Shown: positions 26,904-36,509, numbered from the stretch's first letter. The stretch: DNA of 64,000 nt from Bacteroidia bacterium (GCA_009930305.1 RZYM01000003.1:62001-126000), one strand, 5' to 3'. Numbers and translations are program-made. The notes: generated by a model not told the origin, from the sequence alone.

Positions 26904-27782
26904 ATGGCATCACTAAAGGAAATAAGGGCACGTATCAATTCGGTATCATCAACACGTAAAATTACATCAGCCATGAAAATGGTATCTGCTGCGAAATTGC
27001 GTAAAACTGAAGATATGACCTTACAATTTCTGCCATATAAAGACAAACTTACTAAAGTATTAGTTCAATATATTGGTTCTATCGACGAAGAAGAGTTAAA
27101 TATACCATTAGCAGAATCAAGAGAAATCAAGAAAGTTGCAATAGTAGCTATTTCATCTAACTCAGGACTATGTGGAACATTCAACACAAATACAACTCGA
27201 TTATTGAATGAGGCAATATCTGAGTATAAAGATAAAGGAATTGCTATTGTTGTATACCCTATTGGGAAAAAAATAGCTGATTATGCAAAACGCTTGAATG
27301 TGGAAATTTGCACTGATTTTTTACATGCAGCAGACAAGCCTAATTACGAATTATCATCGAACATAGCTAGTTTATTAGCTGATTTGTTCTTATCCGGAAA
27401 AATTGACCGTGTTGAGTTACTTTATAATCATTATAAGAACGCAGGTGTTCAAATACCTAATAGAGAGATTTTCTTACCATTGTCGACAAAGACTGACAAA
27501 AATACCAATACCAATACTAATACTTTATACTTTGTTGAACCTGACAGAAATACATTTGTTAACGACTTAGTACCAATTGTTGTTCGTATGCGCTTGTATG
27601 CAACCATACTTGATTCTTCAACAGCTGAGCATGGAGCAAGAACAACAGCAATGCAAATTGCATCAGAAAATGCGGAAAAAATGATTGGTACTATTAAACA
27701 ATTATATAACAGAGCAAGACAAGAAGTTATCACAACTGAACTTATTGATATTGTAGGCGGTTCTGAAGCTTTGCGTAAATAA
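26904..27782 (+). CDS. atpG: F1Fo ATP synthase subunit gamma
   Basis: 292 residues. Central rotating shaft. Both end helices are conserved: ASLKEIRARINSVSSTRKIT at the N terminus and the C-terminal run through RARQEVITTELIDIVGG. A short Asn/Thr-rich stretch (TDKNTNTNTNT near residues 196-206) is a simple-sequence insertion in a surface loop. It ends the ATP synthase operon; the acyl-CoA synthetase gene starts 17 bp later and may be read through. Confidence 0.95.
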   Translation: MASLKEIRARINSVSSTRKITSAMKMVSAAKLRKTEDMTLQFLPYKDKLTKVLVQYIGSIDEEELNIPLAESREIKKVAIVAISSNSGLCGTFNTNTTRLLNEAISEYKDKGIAIVVYPIGKKIADYAKRLNVEICTDFLHAADKPNYELSSNIASLLADLFLSGKIDRVELLYNHYKNAGVQIPNREIFLPLSTKTDKNTNTNTNTLYFVEPDRNTFVNDLVPIVVRMRLYATILDSSTAEHGARTTAMQIASENAEKMIGTIKQLYNRARQEVITTELIDIVGGSEALRK

Positions 27783-27799
27783 TCATAAATTTTATAAAT

Positions 27800-29563
27800 A
27801 TGGAAGTTACCAGACTATTTGATCTTCTGCCCCATTACAAAGAAATTAAACCAAATCAAGACGTTGCATTAGCCTTCAAAAGAAATGGTGAATGGAAAAA
27901 ATATAGTTTGGACGATTACATTAATCAAACCAATTATGTAAGTGCAGGCTTATTAAAACTTGGTTTAAATAAAGGTGATAAAATAGCAATTATCAGTTCT
28001 AATCGTCCTGAATACAATATATTGGATATGGGAATCATGCAAATTGGCGCAATACCTGTGCCAATATATCCAACTATCAGTGCATCCGACTATAATTATA
28101 TTTTAAATCATGCCGAAATTAAATACGTATTTTCGGAAGGCGAAGATTTATTACGTAAAATTGAAAGCATCTTACCAACAGTTCCTACATTAAAGGGTAT
28201 TTACACATTTATTGACCGCGGAAGACATCAATATTTTGCTCAATTAATTGAATTAGGAAAAAGTAACCTTGATCTTAAACAAATAGAAACGATTAAAGGG
28301 ACAATATTACCTGATGATACAGCATGTATGATATATACATCCGGTACAACAGGTATGCCAAAAGGTGTTATGCTTTCACATAATAACATAGTAATGCAAA
28401 TAATGAGTGTAAAAGACACTCCTGCTAAATGGAGTGATAAAGCATTCAGTTTTTTACCATTATGCCACGCATATGAAAAAATGATGGTATACATGTATCA
28501 GTATTTAGGAATGTCTATTTACTATGCTGAAAGTATAGGTACTATTGCCGAGAATATAAAGGAAGTAAATCCTACCATGATGACATGTGTACCTCGTTTA
28601 CTCGAAAAAATTTACGACAAAATATATTCTGCAGGTAAAAAATTACCATTTGGTAAAAGACAAATTTATTTTTGGGCTTTAAATCTTGCATTCCAATATA
28701 AAATAGATGACCGCAGTCCTTTCTACGAAAGTCAATGGCGTATAGCAGATAAACTCATATACAGCAAATGGAGAGAAGCAATCGGTGGAAATTTTGACAT
28801 TGTGGTTTCTGGTGGTGCCGCAATTCAACCACGTATCGCTGCATTTTTTTCTGCAATAGGAATGCCTGTATTTGAGGGATACGGCTTAACTGAGACATCT
28901 CCTGTAATTGCTGTTAGTACGCGTGGTAAACATGGTCGTGCCGCAGGTACAGTTGGTATACCATTAGCTGGTGTTGAAGTTCGTATTGATAGTCAAACTA
29001 GTGAAATACAATGCCGCGGACACAATGTTATGAAAGGCTACTATAAAGCTCCTGAATTAACGGCAGAAATGATTGATAAAGATGGATGGTTACATACCGG
29101 TGATACCGGCCGTTTTAACGAACACGGACAATTAATTATAACCGGTAGATTGAAGAGTATTTTTAAAACATCAATGGGTAAATACATTAATCCATTTATC
29201 ATTGAAGAAAAATTTTCACAATCTCCATTCTTTGATTGCGTAATGGTTGTAGGTGAAAATCAAAAATTTGCTGCAGCTCTAATTGTTCCTGATTTTGCAT
29301 TTTTGAAATCATGGTGCCGTCTACACAAAGTGGTTTACACCAATAATGAAGAAATCATTAAAGATCCAAAAATAAAAAGCCGTTTCAAAGAAGAAATCAA
29401 TAAATACAATAGTTTTTTTGGCGAGACAGAGAAGATTAAGAAGTTTGAATTAGTTGCTGACGAATGGACCATACAAAATGGTTTATTAACTCCTACACTA
29501 AAAGTTAAACGTAACCACGCAATCGAAAAATACAAAGGACTAATCGATAAAATGTTTGAATAA
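27800..29563 (+). CDS. Long-chain acyl-CoA synthetase (AMP-binding family)
   Basis: 587 residues. Activates fatty acids to acyl-CoA through an acyl-adenylate. The P-loop is MIYTSGTTGMPKGVMLSH near residues 177-194, the AMP motif is GYGLTETSPV near 360, and the hinge is GWLHTGDTGRF near 430. The C-terminal segment is GRLKSIFKTSMGKYINP. Chain-length preference is not evident. It directly follows atpG and ends at a strong terminator, so it could be the last gene of the ATP synthase transcript. Confidence 0.93.
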   Translation: MEVTRLFDLLPHYKEIKPNQDVALAFKRNGEWKKYSLDDYINQTNYVSAGLLKLGLNKGDKIAIISSNRPEYNILDMGIMQIGAIPVPIYPTISASDYNYILNHAEIKYVFSEGEDLLRKIESILPTVPTLKGIYTFIDRGRHQYFAQLIELGKSNLDLKQIETIKGTILPDDTACMIYTSGTTGMPKGVMLSHNNIVMQIMSVKDTPAKWSDKAFSFLPLCHAYEKMMVYMYQYLGMSIYYAESIGTIAENIKEVNPTMMTCVPRLLEKIYDKIYSAGKKLPFGKRQIYFWALNLAFQYKIDDRSPFYESQWRIADKLIYSKWREAIGGNFDIVVSGGAAIQPRIAAFFSAIGMPVFEGYGLTETSPVIAVSTRGKHGRAAGTVGIPLAGVEVRIDSQTSEIQCRGHNVMKGYYKAPELTAEMIDKDGWLHTGDTGRFNEHGQLIITGRLKSIFKTSMGKYINPFIIEEKFSQSPFFDCVMVVGENQKFAAALIVPDFAFLKSWCRLHKVVYTNNEEIIKDPKIKSRFKEEINKYNSFFGETEKIKKFELVADEWTIQNGLLTPTLKVKRNHAIEKYKGLIDKMFE

Positions 29564-29587
29564 AACATTGAAATACAGACATTGAAA

Positions 29588-29622
29588 TAGGCAAGTAAAT
29601 TTGATTTACTTGCCTATTTTTT
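29588..29622 (+). terminator. Intrinsic terminator after the acyl-CoA synthetase gene
   Basis: A 12-bp perfect stem (TAGGCAAGTAAA at 29588-29599 with TTTACTTGCCTA at 29605-29616), a 5-nt loop and six T's. It ends the atp/acyl-CoA synthetase transcript. Confidence 0.92.
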
Positions 29623-29673
29623 AACATTTGAAATAAAATATAAGACGTTTTGGTGTTAAAAAAATAGGTTTAT

Positions 29674-29704
29674 TTTGTCAATTCCGGATTTTTTTTTTAC
29701 TTTG
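29674..29704 (+). promoter_or_regulatory. Probable promoter of the sigma factor gene
   Basis: TTTG (29674-29677), a 19-bp spacer, then TTACTTTG (29697-29704), one base off TAnnTTTG. It leaves a leader of about 75 nt before the ATG at 29783. Confidence 0.55.
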
Positions 29705-29782
29705 CTTAATATTTATAACAAATAAACCGAAAGCCTATAGTAAAATACATTACTTAACAGATAAACTCTTATCGGTAAAGTT

Positions 29783-30373
29783 ATGGACAAACTAGAGAAA
29801 ATGTCCGATGAACAACTAGTAAAGTTGTATGCATCGGGTAATAATAGAGCTTTCGAGTTTTTGTTACTTCGTTACAAAAATCTCATATACACTCATATTT
29901 ACTCTTATGTCAAAGATCAAGACATAAGTGATGATATTTTTCAAGAGACTTTTATCAAAGTTATTACTTGTATTCGTCAAGACAATTACACAGAAAGTGG
30001 TAAGTTTAGATTTTGGGTTATGCGAATAGCTCATAATTTGGTAATAGATTATTTGCGCGTTATTAAGAGTAGTAATACTGTTTTAGCTGACAATGAAGAC
30101 TACAGTTTATTTAATAATGCTAATCTATCCGACAAGAATATCGAGGATAATTTTATTGAGAATCAAACAATTAAAGAAATACATGCTTTAATTGAAACAC
30201 TTCCAAAATTACAACGTGAAATTATAATAATGCGCTTTTTTAAAAATATGACTTTTAAAGAAATTTCTGAAAAGAGCGGAGTAAGTATTAATACATCACT
30301 TGGACGTATGCGCTACGCCCTACTCAATATGCGCAAAATTGCACAAGAAAAACATTTATCGTTTTCACTTTAA
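29783..30373 (+). CDS. RNA polymerase sigma factor, sigma-70/ECF family
   Basis: 196 residues. Region 2 runs through NRAFEFLLLRYKNLIYTHIY, with the -10 recognition helix around DDIFQETFIKV and KFRFWVMRIAHNLVIDYLR. Region 4 is LPKLQREIIIMRFFKNMTFKEIS followed by GVSINTSLGRMRYALLNMRK. No anti-sigma gene lies beside it. It has its own promoter and a terminator 22 bp after the stop, so it is probably a single-gene unit. Its target promoters cannot be inferred. Confidence 0.92.
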   Translation: MDKLEKMSDEQLVKLYASGNNRAFEFLLLRYKNLIYTHIYSYVKDQDISDDIFQETFIKVITCIRQDNYTESGKFRFWVMRIAHNLVIDYLRVIKSSNTVLADNEDYSLFNNANLSDKNIEDNFIENQTIKEIHALIETLPKLQREIIIMRFFKNMTFKEISEKSGVSINTSLGRMRYALLNMRKIAQEKHLSFSL

Positions 30374-30394
30374 AACAAGAATCAGTTTGTTGTT

Positions 30395-30431
30395 AAGAGC
30401 GTCCTATTAAAATTTAATAAGACGCTCTTTT
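30395..30431 (+). terminator. Intrinsic terminator after the sigma factor gene
   Basis: A 9-bp GC-containing stem (AAGAGCGTC at 30395-30403 with GACGCTCTT at 30421-30429) closes an AU-rich, partly self-pairing loop. Four T's follow across its end. Confidence 0.85.
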
Positions 30432-30526
30432 CTGTATAATTTATTTTATTATGTTTTTTCCAGAAAAAAACATAATAAGCATACAATAATCTCAAAGTGT
30501 TGTCGTTCTTTATATAAATAACAATA

Positions 30527-30682
30527 ATGCCTATGAAACTATTTACTCCTATTTATTTACCATATCAAGGTAATAAAACAAACACACAGGAAGTCCTTTT
30601 AGAGCCAAAACAAAGCACAATAAACAGATTGTTGGTTATTGCAGCATGCTATCAACCTCATACATCAAAAGGTGGTAATTAA
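30527..30682 (+). CDS. Small ORF, 51 residues, unknown
   Basis: The frame runs ATG CCT ATG AAA to a TAA at 30680-30682. The product begins MPMKLFTPIYLPYQGNKTN and ends HTSKGGN, with a central LEPKQSTINRLLVIAACYQ. No signal peptide or membrane helix is evident. The 356-bp interval between the sigma gene and rpe holds this ORF and the terminator only. Coding is plausible because the frame is open across most of the gap, but I recognise no family with certainty. The second ATG (30533) may be the start. Confidence 0.45.
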   Translation: MPMKLFTPIYLPYQGNKTNTQEVLLEPKQSTINRLLVIAACYQPHTSKGGN

Positions 30683-30711
30683 AATAGCAAAGATTAAAGG
30701 AATAAATTAAT

Positions 30712-30719
30712 TATCTTTG
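30712..30719 (+). promoter_or_regulatory. -7 box upstream of rpe
   Basis: TATCTTTG matches TAnnTTTG and ends 11 bp before the rpe ATG. No clear TTTG lies 19-21 bp upstream. It may drive the rpe-comEC-nrnA-apgM-thrC-DUF2007 unit. Confidence 0.45.
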
Positions 30720-30730
30720 TAAAAAAAACT

Positions 30731-31378
30731 ATGAACATTATCGCACCTTCTTTATTATCTGCCGATTTCTTGAACTTGGAATCGGATATACGCATGGTTA
30801 ATCGTAGTGATGCAGATTGGTTACACCTAGATATCATGGATGGCGTATTTGTACCGAATATTTCATTCGGTTTCCCTATATTACAATCCATAAAAGACAA
30901 ATGTGAGAAACCTATGGATGTACATTTAATGATTGTTGAGCCGGACAAATTCATAAACGAATTTGCAAAATTCGGTGCTTCAATAATCAATGTACACTAC
31001 GAGGCTTGTACGCATTTGCATAGAACAATACAAAAAATAAAAGCTACCGGAGCTAAGGCTGCTGTAACATTAAACCCACATACCCCCGTATCTCTACTTG
31101 AAGATATTATCGATGACTTGGATATGGTACTACTAATGTCTGTAAATCCAGGATATGGTGGTCAAGCATTTATTCCAAATACTTTAAAGAAAACTCAAGT
31201 TCTTAAGGAACTAATTCTTAAAAAGAATGCGAATACGATTATTGAGATTGATGGTGGTGTTAATTTAGAGACAGGTAAAAAGTTGAAGGAATGTGGTGCT
31301 GACGCTTTGGTAGCAGGAAATTTCGTATTTAAATCGAAAGATCCAATAGAGACTATCAAACAATTAAAAGCACTGTAA
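30731..31378 (+). CDS. rpe: Ribulose-phosphate 3-epimerase
   Basis: 215 residues, normal length. Interconverts ribulose 5-phosphate and xylulose 5-phosphate in the pentose phosphate pathway. Signatures are IAPSLLSADF, HLDIMDGVFVPN with the metal-binding His and catalytic Asp, MDVHLMI, LMSVNPGYGGQAF and EIDGGV. It is a metal-dependent TIM barrel. It is followed 5 bp later by the ComEC-family gene. Confidence 0.97.
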   Translation: MNIIAPSLLSADFLNLESDIRMVNRSDADWLHLDIMDGVFVPNISFGFPILQSIKDKCEKPMDVHLMIVEPDKFINEFAKFGASIINVHYEACTHLHRTIQKIKATGAKAAVTLNPHTPVSLLEDIIDDLDMVLLMSVNPGYGGQAFIPNTLKKTQVLKELILKKNANTIIEIDGGVNLETGKKLKECGADALVAGNFVFKSKDPIETIKQLKAL

Positions 31379-31383
31379 CATAT

Positions 31384-32949
31384 ATGAATTCTCCCATCTT
31401 ATTCATTCATCAAAATCCTTTTTTTCGAATTGTTATTGCTCTGATTATCGGTATCATAGTAGGAATTTCCTTTAACAATATTGAAATAAGTTTTTTTTCT
31501 TTTATCACTGCAATCGTTTCCTATTTATTAAAACGATTCTTATTAAATAAAGACGAATATAACTTTAGGTGGATGCATGGTCTGGCATTTATACTAATTT
31601 TTGTTGGTATAGGCAATCTTATATGTGTTTTTCATAAAGAGGCTATCCAAAACATTCCGGAAGAACAAACATTTATTGCAACAATTATTGAAACGCCAAC
31701 AGAGAAACCAAAAAGCGTATTAATAACTGTTGATTTACAAAACAAAGCCATAAAAAACTACAAATCTGTACTCTTTCTACAAAAAGATAGCAATGCTTTA
31801 AATTTATCAGAAGGAGATAGGATAATAACTCATGTAAATCTAAAAGGAACTGATTTATCGTTTTTCCATCACAAAGGAATTTATGCAACTGCATATGTAT
31901 CATCTACTAAATGGCATCTGATAAAAACAAATACAAAGTTTTCACTAAACAATAAAGCCAGTGAAGCACGTAAGGCTTTACTTGTCGTATTTAAGGACTT
32001 TATCAATCCAAATAATTTTGGTTTGATTTCAGCTTTAACTCTTGGCGACAAATCATCTTTAAATAGCAAAATAAAGCAAGACTTTGCCCAATCAGGGGGC
32101 TCTCATGTACTTGCTGTAAGCGGATTACATACGGGTATTATATATATTGCTTTTTCTTTCATATTCAGTTTCTTAGGCAAGAACAAAATTGGCATTATTC
32201 TTAAACATAGTTGTATAATATTTTGCATTTGGATATATGCATTTTTGTGTGGTTTACCACCATCTGTAGTTCGTTCTGCATCAATGCTAAGTCTAATCTC
32301 AGGAGCCTATATTTTTCAAAAAAAATCCGCAACTTATAATGCGGTTTTTTGTTCGGCATTTTTTATGCTACTATACGAACCGATATATTTATATGATATT
32401 GGATTTCAATTAAGTTATTGCGCTGTTTTATCAATTCTAATGCTTTATAAAAAAATATATGGGTTAATTCCACTAAGAAACAAAATACTTGATCAAATCT
32501 GGTCTTTAACCAGTGTATCAATTGCAGCTCAATTAGGTACATTTCCCATTTCACTTTATTATTTTCATCAATTTCCAACGTATTTTTTATTAAGCAATTA
32601 TATTGCTATACCATGTGCTACTTTGCTTATTTACTTATCAATATGCTTACTATTTACTTGTTTTATTCCGCTAATATCTAGCTTTATCGAAACTATAATT
32701 AATTACATAGCTAAATACATGCAAGATGGAATCAGTTTTATTTGCGAAATGCCTTATTCTAGTATAAATATTGAAATTGAATTGTGGCAAGTATATGCAT
32801 TATTCGGTTTAATTATAAGTTCTTATATGATGCTTACAAAAAGACGATTCTGCTATGTGTGTTCACATTTATGTATAATAATTATTTTGTTGACTAACGG
32901 AATCATAGTTGATTTATGCAAACTTTTCACTACTTTTGCTGAAGTTTAG
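31384..32949 (+). CDS. ComEC/Rec2-family membrane protein, short form
   Basis: 521 residues. Two hydrophobic helices lead into a soluble N-terminal domain of ~130 residues (DUF4131-like). A core of seven or more transmembrane helices then carries the competence signature SGGSHVLAVSGLHTGIIYIA and GLPPSVVRSASMLS near residues 238-315. ComEC forms the inner-membrane DNA uptake channel in transformable bacteria. The C-terminal metallo-beta-lactamase domain of full-length ComEC (700-800 residues) is absent, and no frameshift remnant follows because nrnA starts 11 bp later. DNA uptake function is therefore uncertain. Confidence 0.85.
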   Translation: MNSPILFIHQNPFFRIVIALIIGIIVGISFNNIEISFFSFITAIVSYLLKRFLLNKDEYNFRWMHGLAFILIFVGIGNLICVFHKEAIQNIPEEQTFIATIIETPTEKPKSVLITVDLQNKAIKNYKSVLFLQKDSNALNLSEGDRIITHVNLKGTDLSFFHHKGIYATAYVSSTKWHLIKTNTKFSLNNKASEARKALLVVFKDFINPNNFGLISALTLGDKSSLNSKIKQDFAQSGGSHVLAVSGLHTGIIYIAFSFIFSFLGKNKIGIILKHSCIIFCIWIYAFLCGLPPSVVRSASMLSLISGAYIFQKKSATYNAVFCSAFFMLLYEPIYLYDIGFQLSYCAVLSILMLYKKIYGLIPLRNKILDQIWSLTSVSIAAQLGTFPISLYYFHQFPTYFLLSNYIAIPCATLLIYLSICLLFTCFIPLISSFIETIINYIAKYMQDGISFICEMPYSSINIEIELWQVYALFGLIISSYMMLTKRRFCYVCSHLCIIIILLTNGIIVDLCKLFTTFAEV

Positions 32950-32960
32950 ACTGCATAAAT

Positions 32961-33983
32961 ATGATTACAAAAATTATTCCTGAAGAGAAGATTATTTCAG
33001 TTTTAAAATTAATCAACAAGGCCAATAAAATCGCTATTGTAACGCATAAAAGTCCTGATGGCGATGCAATTGGATCGTCACTTGCTTTGTACCATTTTTT
33101 ATTTTCACAAGAAAAAGAAGCAACTATTATTGTTCCAGACTCTTTCCCTAAATATTTAGATATTTTGCCAAGCAGTTCTGAAATTTTAGTCTATGAAGGT
33201 AACGAAACAGAAATTATTGAAACTATTAAGCAATGTGACCTTATTTTTTGTTTAGACTTCAATAATTTAAAAAGGATTGCAAAACTTAATACACATATTG
33301 CCGGAAGTAATGCAAAAAAAATCATGATTGATCATCATCCTGATTTTGTGGAATTTGCCGATATAATAATTTCACATCCTGAGATTGCATCAACAAGCGA
33401 ACTTATCTTCAGATTAATATGCCGAATGGGATATTTTTCGGAAATGACAAAGCAAACAGCCGAATGTATTTGTGCAGGCATGCTGACTGACACAGGTGGA
33501 TTAGCGTTCAACTCTAATAGTCCCGAAATATATACAATTTTCGCCGAACTGTTAAGGAAAGGCGTCGATAAAGATTTGATATACAGGCAATTATACAACA
33601 GCTATTCTGAAAACAGAATGCGTTTAATGGGTTACGTATTAGCAGAAAAAATGAAAATATATCCTGAATATCATACAGCAATAGTCGCTTTGGATAAATC
33701 GGATCTTGAAAAATATGATTATCAAACAGGAGATACTGAAGGTTTTGTAAATATGCCATTATCAATTGATAGTGTATATTTTTCAATATTTATAAGACAA
33801 GATCACGATCGTGTTAAGCTATCGTTCCGTTCGCAAGGCGATTTTCCTGCAAATAAAGTTGCTGCCGAAATATTTGGAGGCGGCGGTCATTTAAATGCAG
33901 CAGGGGCAGAAAGTCTGCAGCCGGTTGATGAAACTGTAAAAAGAATAGAAGAGGCACTACCCCGTTATTTCAATGATAAATAA
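32961..33983 (+). CDS. nrnA: Bifunctional oligoribonuclease / PAP phosphatase (NrnA-like, DHH family)
   Basis: 340 residues. The DHH domain shows THKSPDGDAIGSSLAL near residue 30, LDFNNLKR near 98 and the name-giving DHH at 124-126 (MIDHHPDF). The DHHA1 substrate domain ends with GGGGHLNAAGA near 312. The family degrades short RNA and removes the 3' phosphate from pAp. It lies 11 bp after the comEC-like gene and 6 bp before the apgM-like gene. Confidence 0.92.
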   Translation: MITKIIPEEKIISVLKLINKANKIAIVTHKSPDGDAIGSSLALYHFLFSQEKEATIIVPDSFPKYLDILPSSSEILVYEGNETEIIETIKQCDLIFCLDFNNLKRIAKLNTHIAGSNAKKIMIDHHPDFVEFADIIISHPEIASTSELIFRLICRMGYFSEMTKQTAECICAGMLTDTGGLAFNSNSPEIYTIFAELLRKGVDKDLIYRQLYNSYSENRMRLMGYVLAEKMKIYPEYHTAIVALDKSDLEKYDYQTGDTEGFVNMPLSIDSVYFSIFIRQDHDRVKLSFRSQGDFPANKVAAEIFGGGGHLNAAGAESLQPVDETVKRIEEALPRYFNDK

Positions 33984-33989
33984 ACAGAT

Positions 33990-35198
33990 ATGAAATATAT
34001 TATCATTTTAGGAGATGGAATGGCTGACGAGCCGATAGATATTTTAGGAAATAAAACGCCACTACAAGAAGCTAATAAGCCATATATGGATCTTTTAGCA
34101 AAAAAGGGAAGTTCTGGCATGTTAGTGACTGTTCCTGATGGTTTTAAACCGGGCAGTGAAATAGCCAATCTAGAAGTTTTAGGTTATGATGTAGCCAAAT
34201 GCTTTGAAGGTAGAGGCTCATTAGAAGCAGCTAGTATGGGTATTGCCGTTTTACCGGGTGAAATGGCAATGCGTTGCAATATTATTTGCATTGAAAATAA
34301 AAAAATCAAGAATCATTCTGCAGGACACATTAGCAATGAAGAAGCTAAAGAGTTGATTGATTACCTGCAAAAAAAATTGGGTGATAATACATTTACATTC
34401 CACAATGGAATTTCTTATAGGCATTTGCTTATTATGAAAGGTGGAGATAAAAGAATTCTATGTACACCACCTCATGATGTTCCCGGTACTCCATTTGCAG
34501 ATGTTATGGTCAAAGCATTAGTACCTGAAGCAGAGGACACTGCACGCAGACTTAATGAATTGACATTAAAGTCTCAGAAATTATTGGCAAAGCATCCTGT
34601 AAACTTAAAACGTATTGAAATAGGTAAAGACCCGGCAAATAGTATATGGGTGTGGTCTCCTGGATACAAACCCCAAATGAAAACTATGATGGAATCATTT
34701 GGACTAAAAAGCGGTGCAGTGATATCAGCTGTTGATTTGATTAAGGGCATAGGAATTTACGCCGGATTAGAATCAATTGATGTAGAAGGTGCAACAGGTT
34801 TGTATAATACAAACTATGAAGGTAAGGCACAAGCCGCTATTGATGCTCTTAAAACGCATGACTTTGTATTTCTACATATAGAAGCCAGCGATGAAGCAGG
34901 ACATGAGGGAGACGTTGATTTAAAATTAAAAACAATTGAATACTTAGATAATCGAATTGTACGTCCTATTTACGAAGAAGTATCGAAATGGAATGAACCT
35001 GTAACAATTGCAGTTTTACCCGATCACCCTACTCCTTGCGCTATTCGTACTCATACTAATGCTCCTGTTCCGTTTGTTATTTACAGACCTAACGGGATTG
35101 CAGATGCAGTTCAAAATTATGATGAATTTTCTGCACAAAAAGGAAGCTACGGATTATTAAAAGGAACCGAATTTATCGAAACATTATTCAAAAAATAA
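33990..35198 (+). CDS. ApgM-type phosphoglycerate mutase family protein, possible homoserine kinase analogue
   Basis: 402 residues of the alkaline phosphatase-like, archaeal-type iPGM family. The metal site starts with GDGMAD near residue 9; PGSEIANLEVLGYD and the late HIEASDEAGHEGD and LPDHPTPCAIRTHT carry the other ligands. In Bacteroidetes this paralogue typically sits with thrC (as here, 5 bp away) and has been proposed to phosphorylate homoserine, since a standard ThrB is missing. Context supports that reading, but the sequence alone only gives the superfamily. Confidence 0.88.
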   Translation: MKYIIILGDGMADEPIDILGNKTPLQEANKPYMDLLAKKGSSGMLVTVPDGFKPGSEIANLEVLGYDVAKCFEGRGSLEAASMGIAVLPGEMAMRCNIICIENKKIKNHSAGHISNEEAKELIDYLQKKLGDNTFTFHNGISYRHLLIMKGGDKRILCTPPHDVPGTPFADVMVKALVPEAEDTARRLNELTLKSQKLLAKHPVNLKRIEIGKDPANSIWVWSPGYKPQMKTMMESFGLKSGAVISAVDLIKGIGIYAGLESIDVEGATGLYNTNYEGKAQAAIDALKTHDFVFLHIEASDEAGHEGDVDLKLKTIEYLDNRIVRPIYEEVSKWNEPVTIAVLPDHPTPCAIRTHTNAPVPFVIYRPNGIADAVQNYDEFSAQKGSYGLLKGTEFIETLFKK

Positions 35199-35203
35199 AA
35201 CTC

Positions 35204-36508
35204 ATGAAATATTACAGCACAAATAAATTAGTCAATTGTGTAGATCTTGAAAACGCTGTTGTAAAGGGTTTAGCTGAAGATAAAGGTTTGTTCATGCCTG
35301 ATAAAATAAAAGTGCTACCTGCATCATTTTATCAGAATATTGATAAAATGTCTTTTCAAGACATTGCCTATAATGTTGCAGACGCATTTTTTGGCGAAGA
35401 TGTTGATGCAGAATCTCTAAAAAAAATAGTCTATGATACATTAAACTTTGATGTACCATTAGTTAAGGTTGAAGATTCGATATATAGTTTAGAATTGTTC
35501 CATGGACCTACATTAGCATTTAAAGATGTTGGTGCAAGATTTATGTCGCGCTTACTTGGATATTTTATTCAAAAAGAAGGCGAAAATAAAAAAGTAAATG
35601 TACTTGTCGCCACATCAGGAGATACAGGTAGTGCAGTTGCTAACGGATTTTTAGGAGTTAAAGGCATACACGTATATGTTTTATATCCAAAAGGGAAAGT
35701 TAGTAAAATTCAGGAAAGTCAATTTACTACATTAGGACAAAATATTACCGCACTCGAAATTGATGGTACGTTTGACGATTGTCAAAGTTTGGTTAAGTCG
35801 GCTTTTATGGATGCAGATTTGAATGCAAAAATGAAATTGACATCTGCCAACTCTATCAATGTTGCTCGCTTCTTACCTCAAGCATTCTATTATTTTTATG
35901 CATATGCACAACTAAAGAAGCTTGGTAAGGCTGATAATATGGTTGTATGTGTTCCTAGTGGTAATTTCGGAAATATTACAGCCGGATTATTTGCGAAACG
36001 TATGGGATTACCTATTAAACGTTTTATTGCTGCAAATAATAGAAACGACATTTTCTTACAGTATCTTTTAACCGGAATTTATACTCCACGCCCTTCTATT
36101 GCAACAATAGCAAATGCCATGGATGTTGGCGATCCTAGCAATTTTGCAAGAGTTTTGGATTTATACGAACATTCGCACGAATCAATCTGCAATGACATAA
36201 GCGGTGTTAGCTATAACGACACACAAATAGCATATACAATGCGTAATTGCTATGCGGTTAATAAATATATTTTAGATCCTCACGGAGCATGTGGTTATGA
36301 GGCTTTAAAAGATATGCAAAAACCCGATGAAACTGGCGTTTTCTTAGAAACTGCTCATCCTGCAAAATTTAAAGATACTGTTGAAAATATACTAGGAACG
36401 CAAATTCAAATTCCTGCAAAATTGCAAGAATTCATGAAGGGAACAAAACAAAGTATCGATTTAAGTAAGGATTTTGAAGATTTTAAATCATTTCTTTTGA
36501 AAAGATAA
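35204..36508 (+). CDS. thrC: Threonine synthase
   Basis: 434 residues. PLP enzyme converting O-phosphohomoserine to threonine. The PLP lysine is K107 in LAFKDVGARF. SGDTGSAVANGF forms the phosphate cup near residue 145, VPSGNFGNITAG the later Gly-rich loop, and the N terminus YYSTN is typical of the longer class. It immediately follows the ApgM-like gene, the putative source of its substrate. Only 1 bp separates it from the DUF2007 gene. Confidence 0.96.
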   Translation: MKYYSTNKLVNCVDLENAVVKGLAEDKGLFMPDKIKVLPASFYQNIDKMSFQDIAYNVADAFFGEDVDAESLKKIVYDTLNFDVPLVKVEDSIYSLELFHGPTLAFKDVGARFMSRLLGYFIQKEGENKKVNVLVATSGDTGSAVANGFLGVKGIHVYVLYPKGKVSKIQESQFTTLGQNITALEIDGTFDDCQSLVKSAFMDADLNAKMKLTSANSINVARFLPQAFYYFYAYAQLKKLGKADNMVVCVPSGNFGNITAGLFAKRMGLPIKRFIAANNRNDIFLQYLLTGIYTPRPSIATIANAMDVGDPSNFARVLDLYEHSHESICNDISGVSYNDTQIAYTMRNCYAVNKYILDPHGACGYEALKDMQKPDETGVFLETAHPAKFKDTVENILGTQIQIPAKLQEFMKGTKQSIDLSKDFEDFKSFLLKR

Positions 36509-36509
36509 T

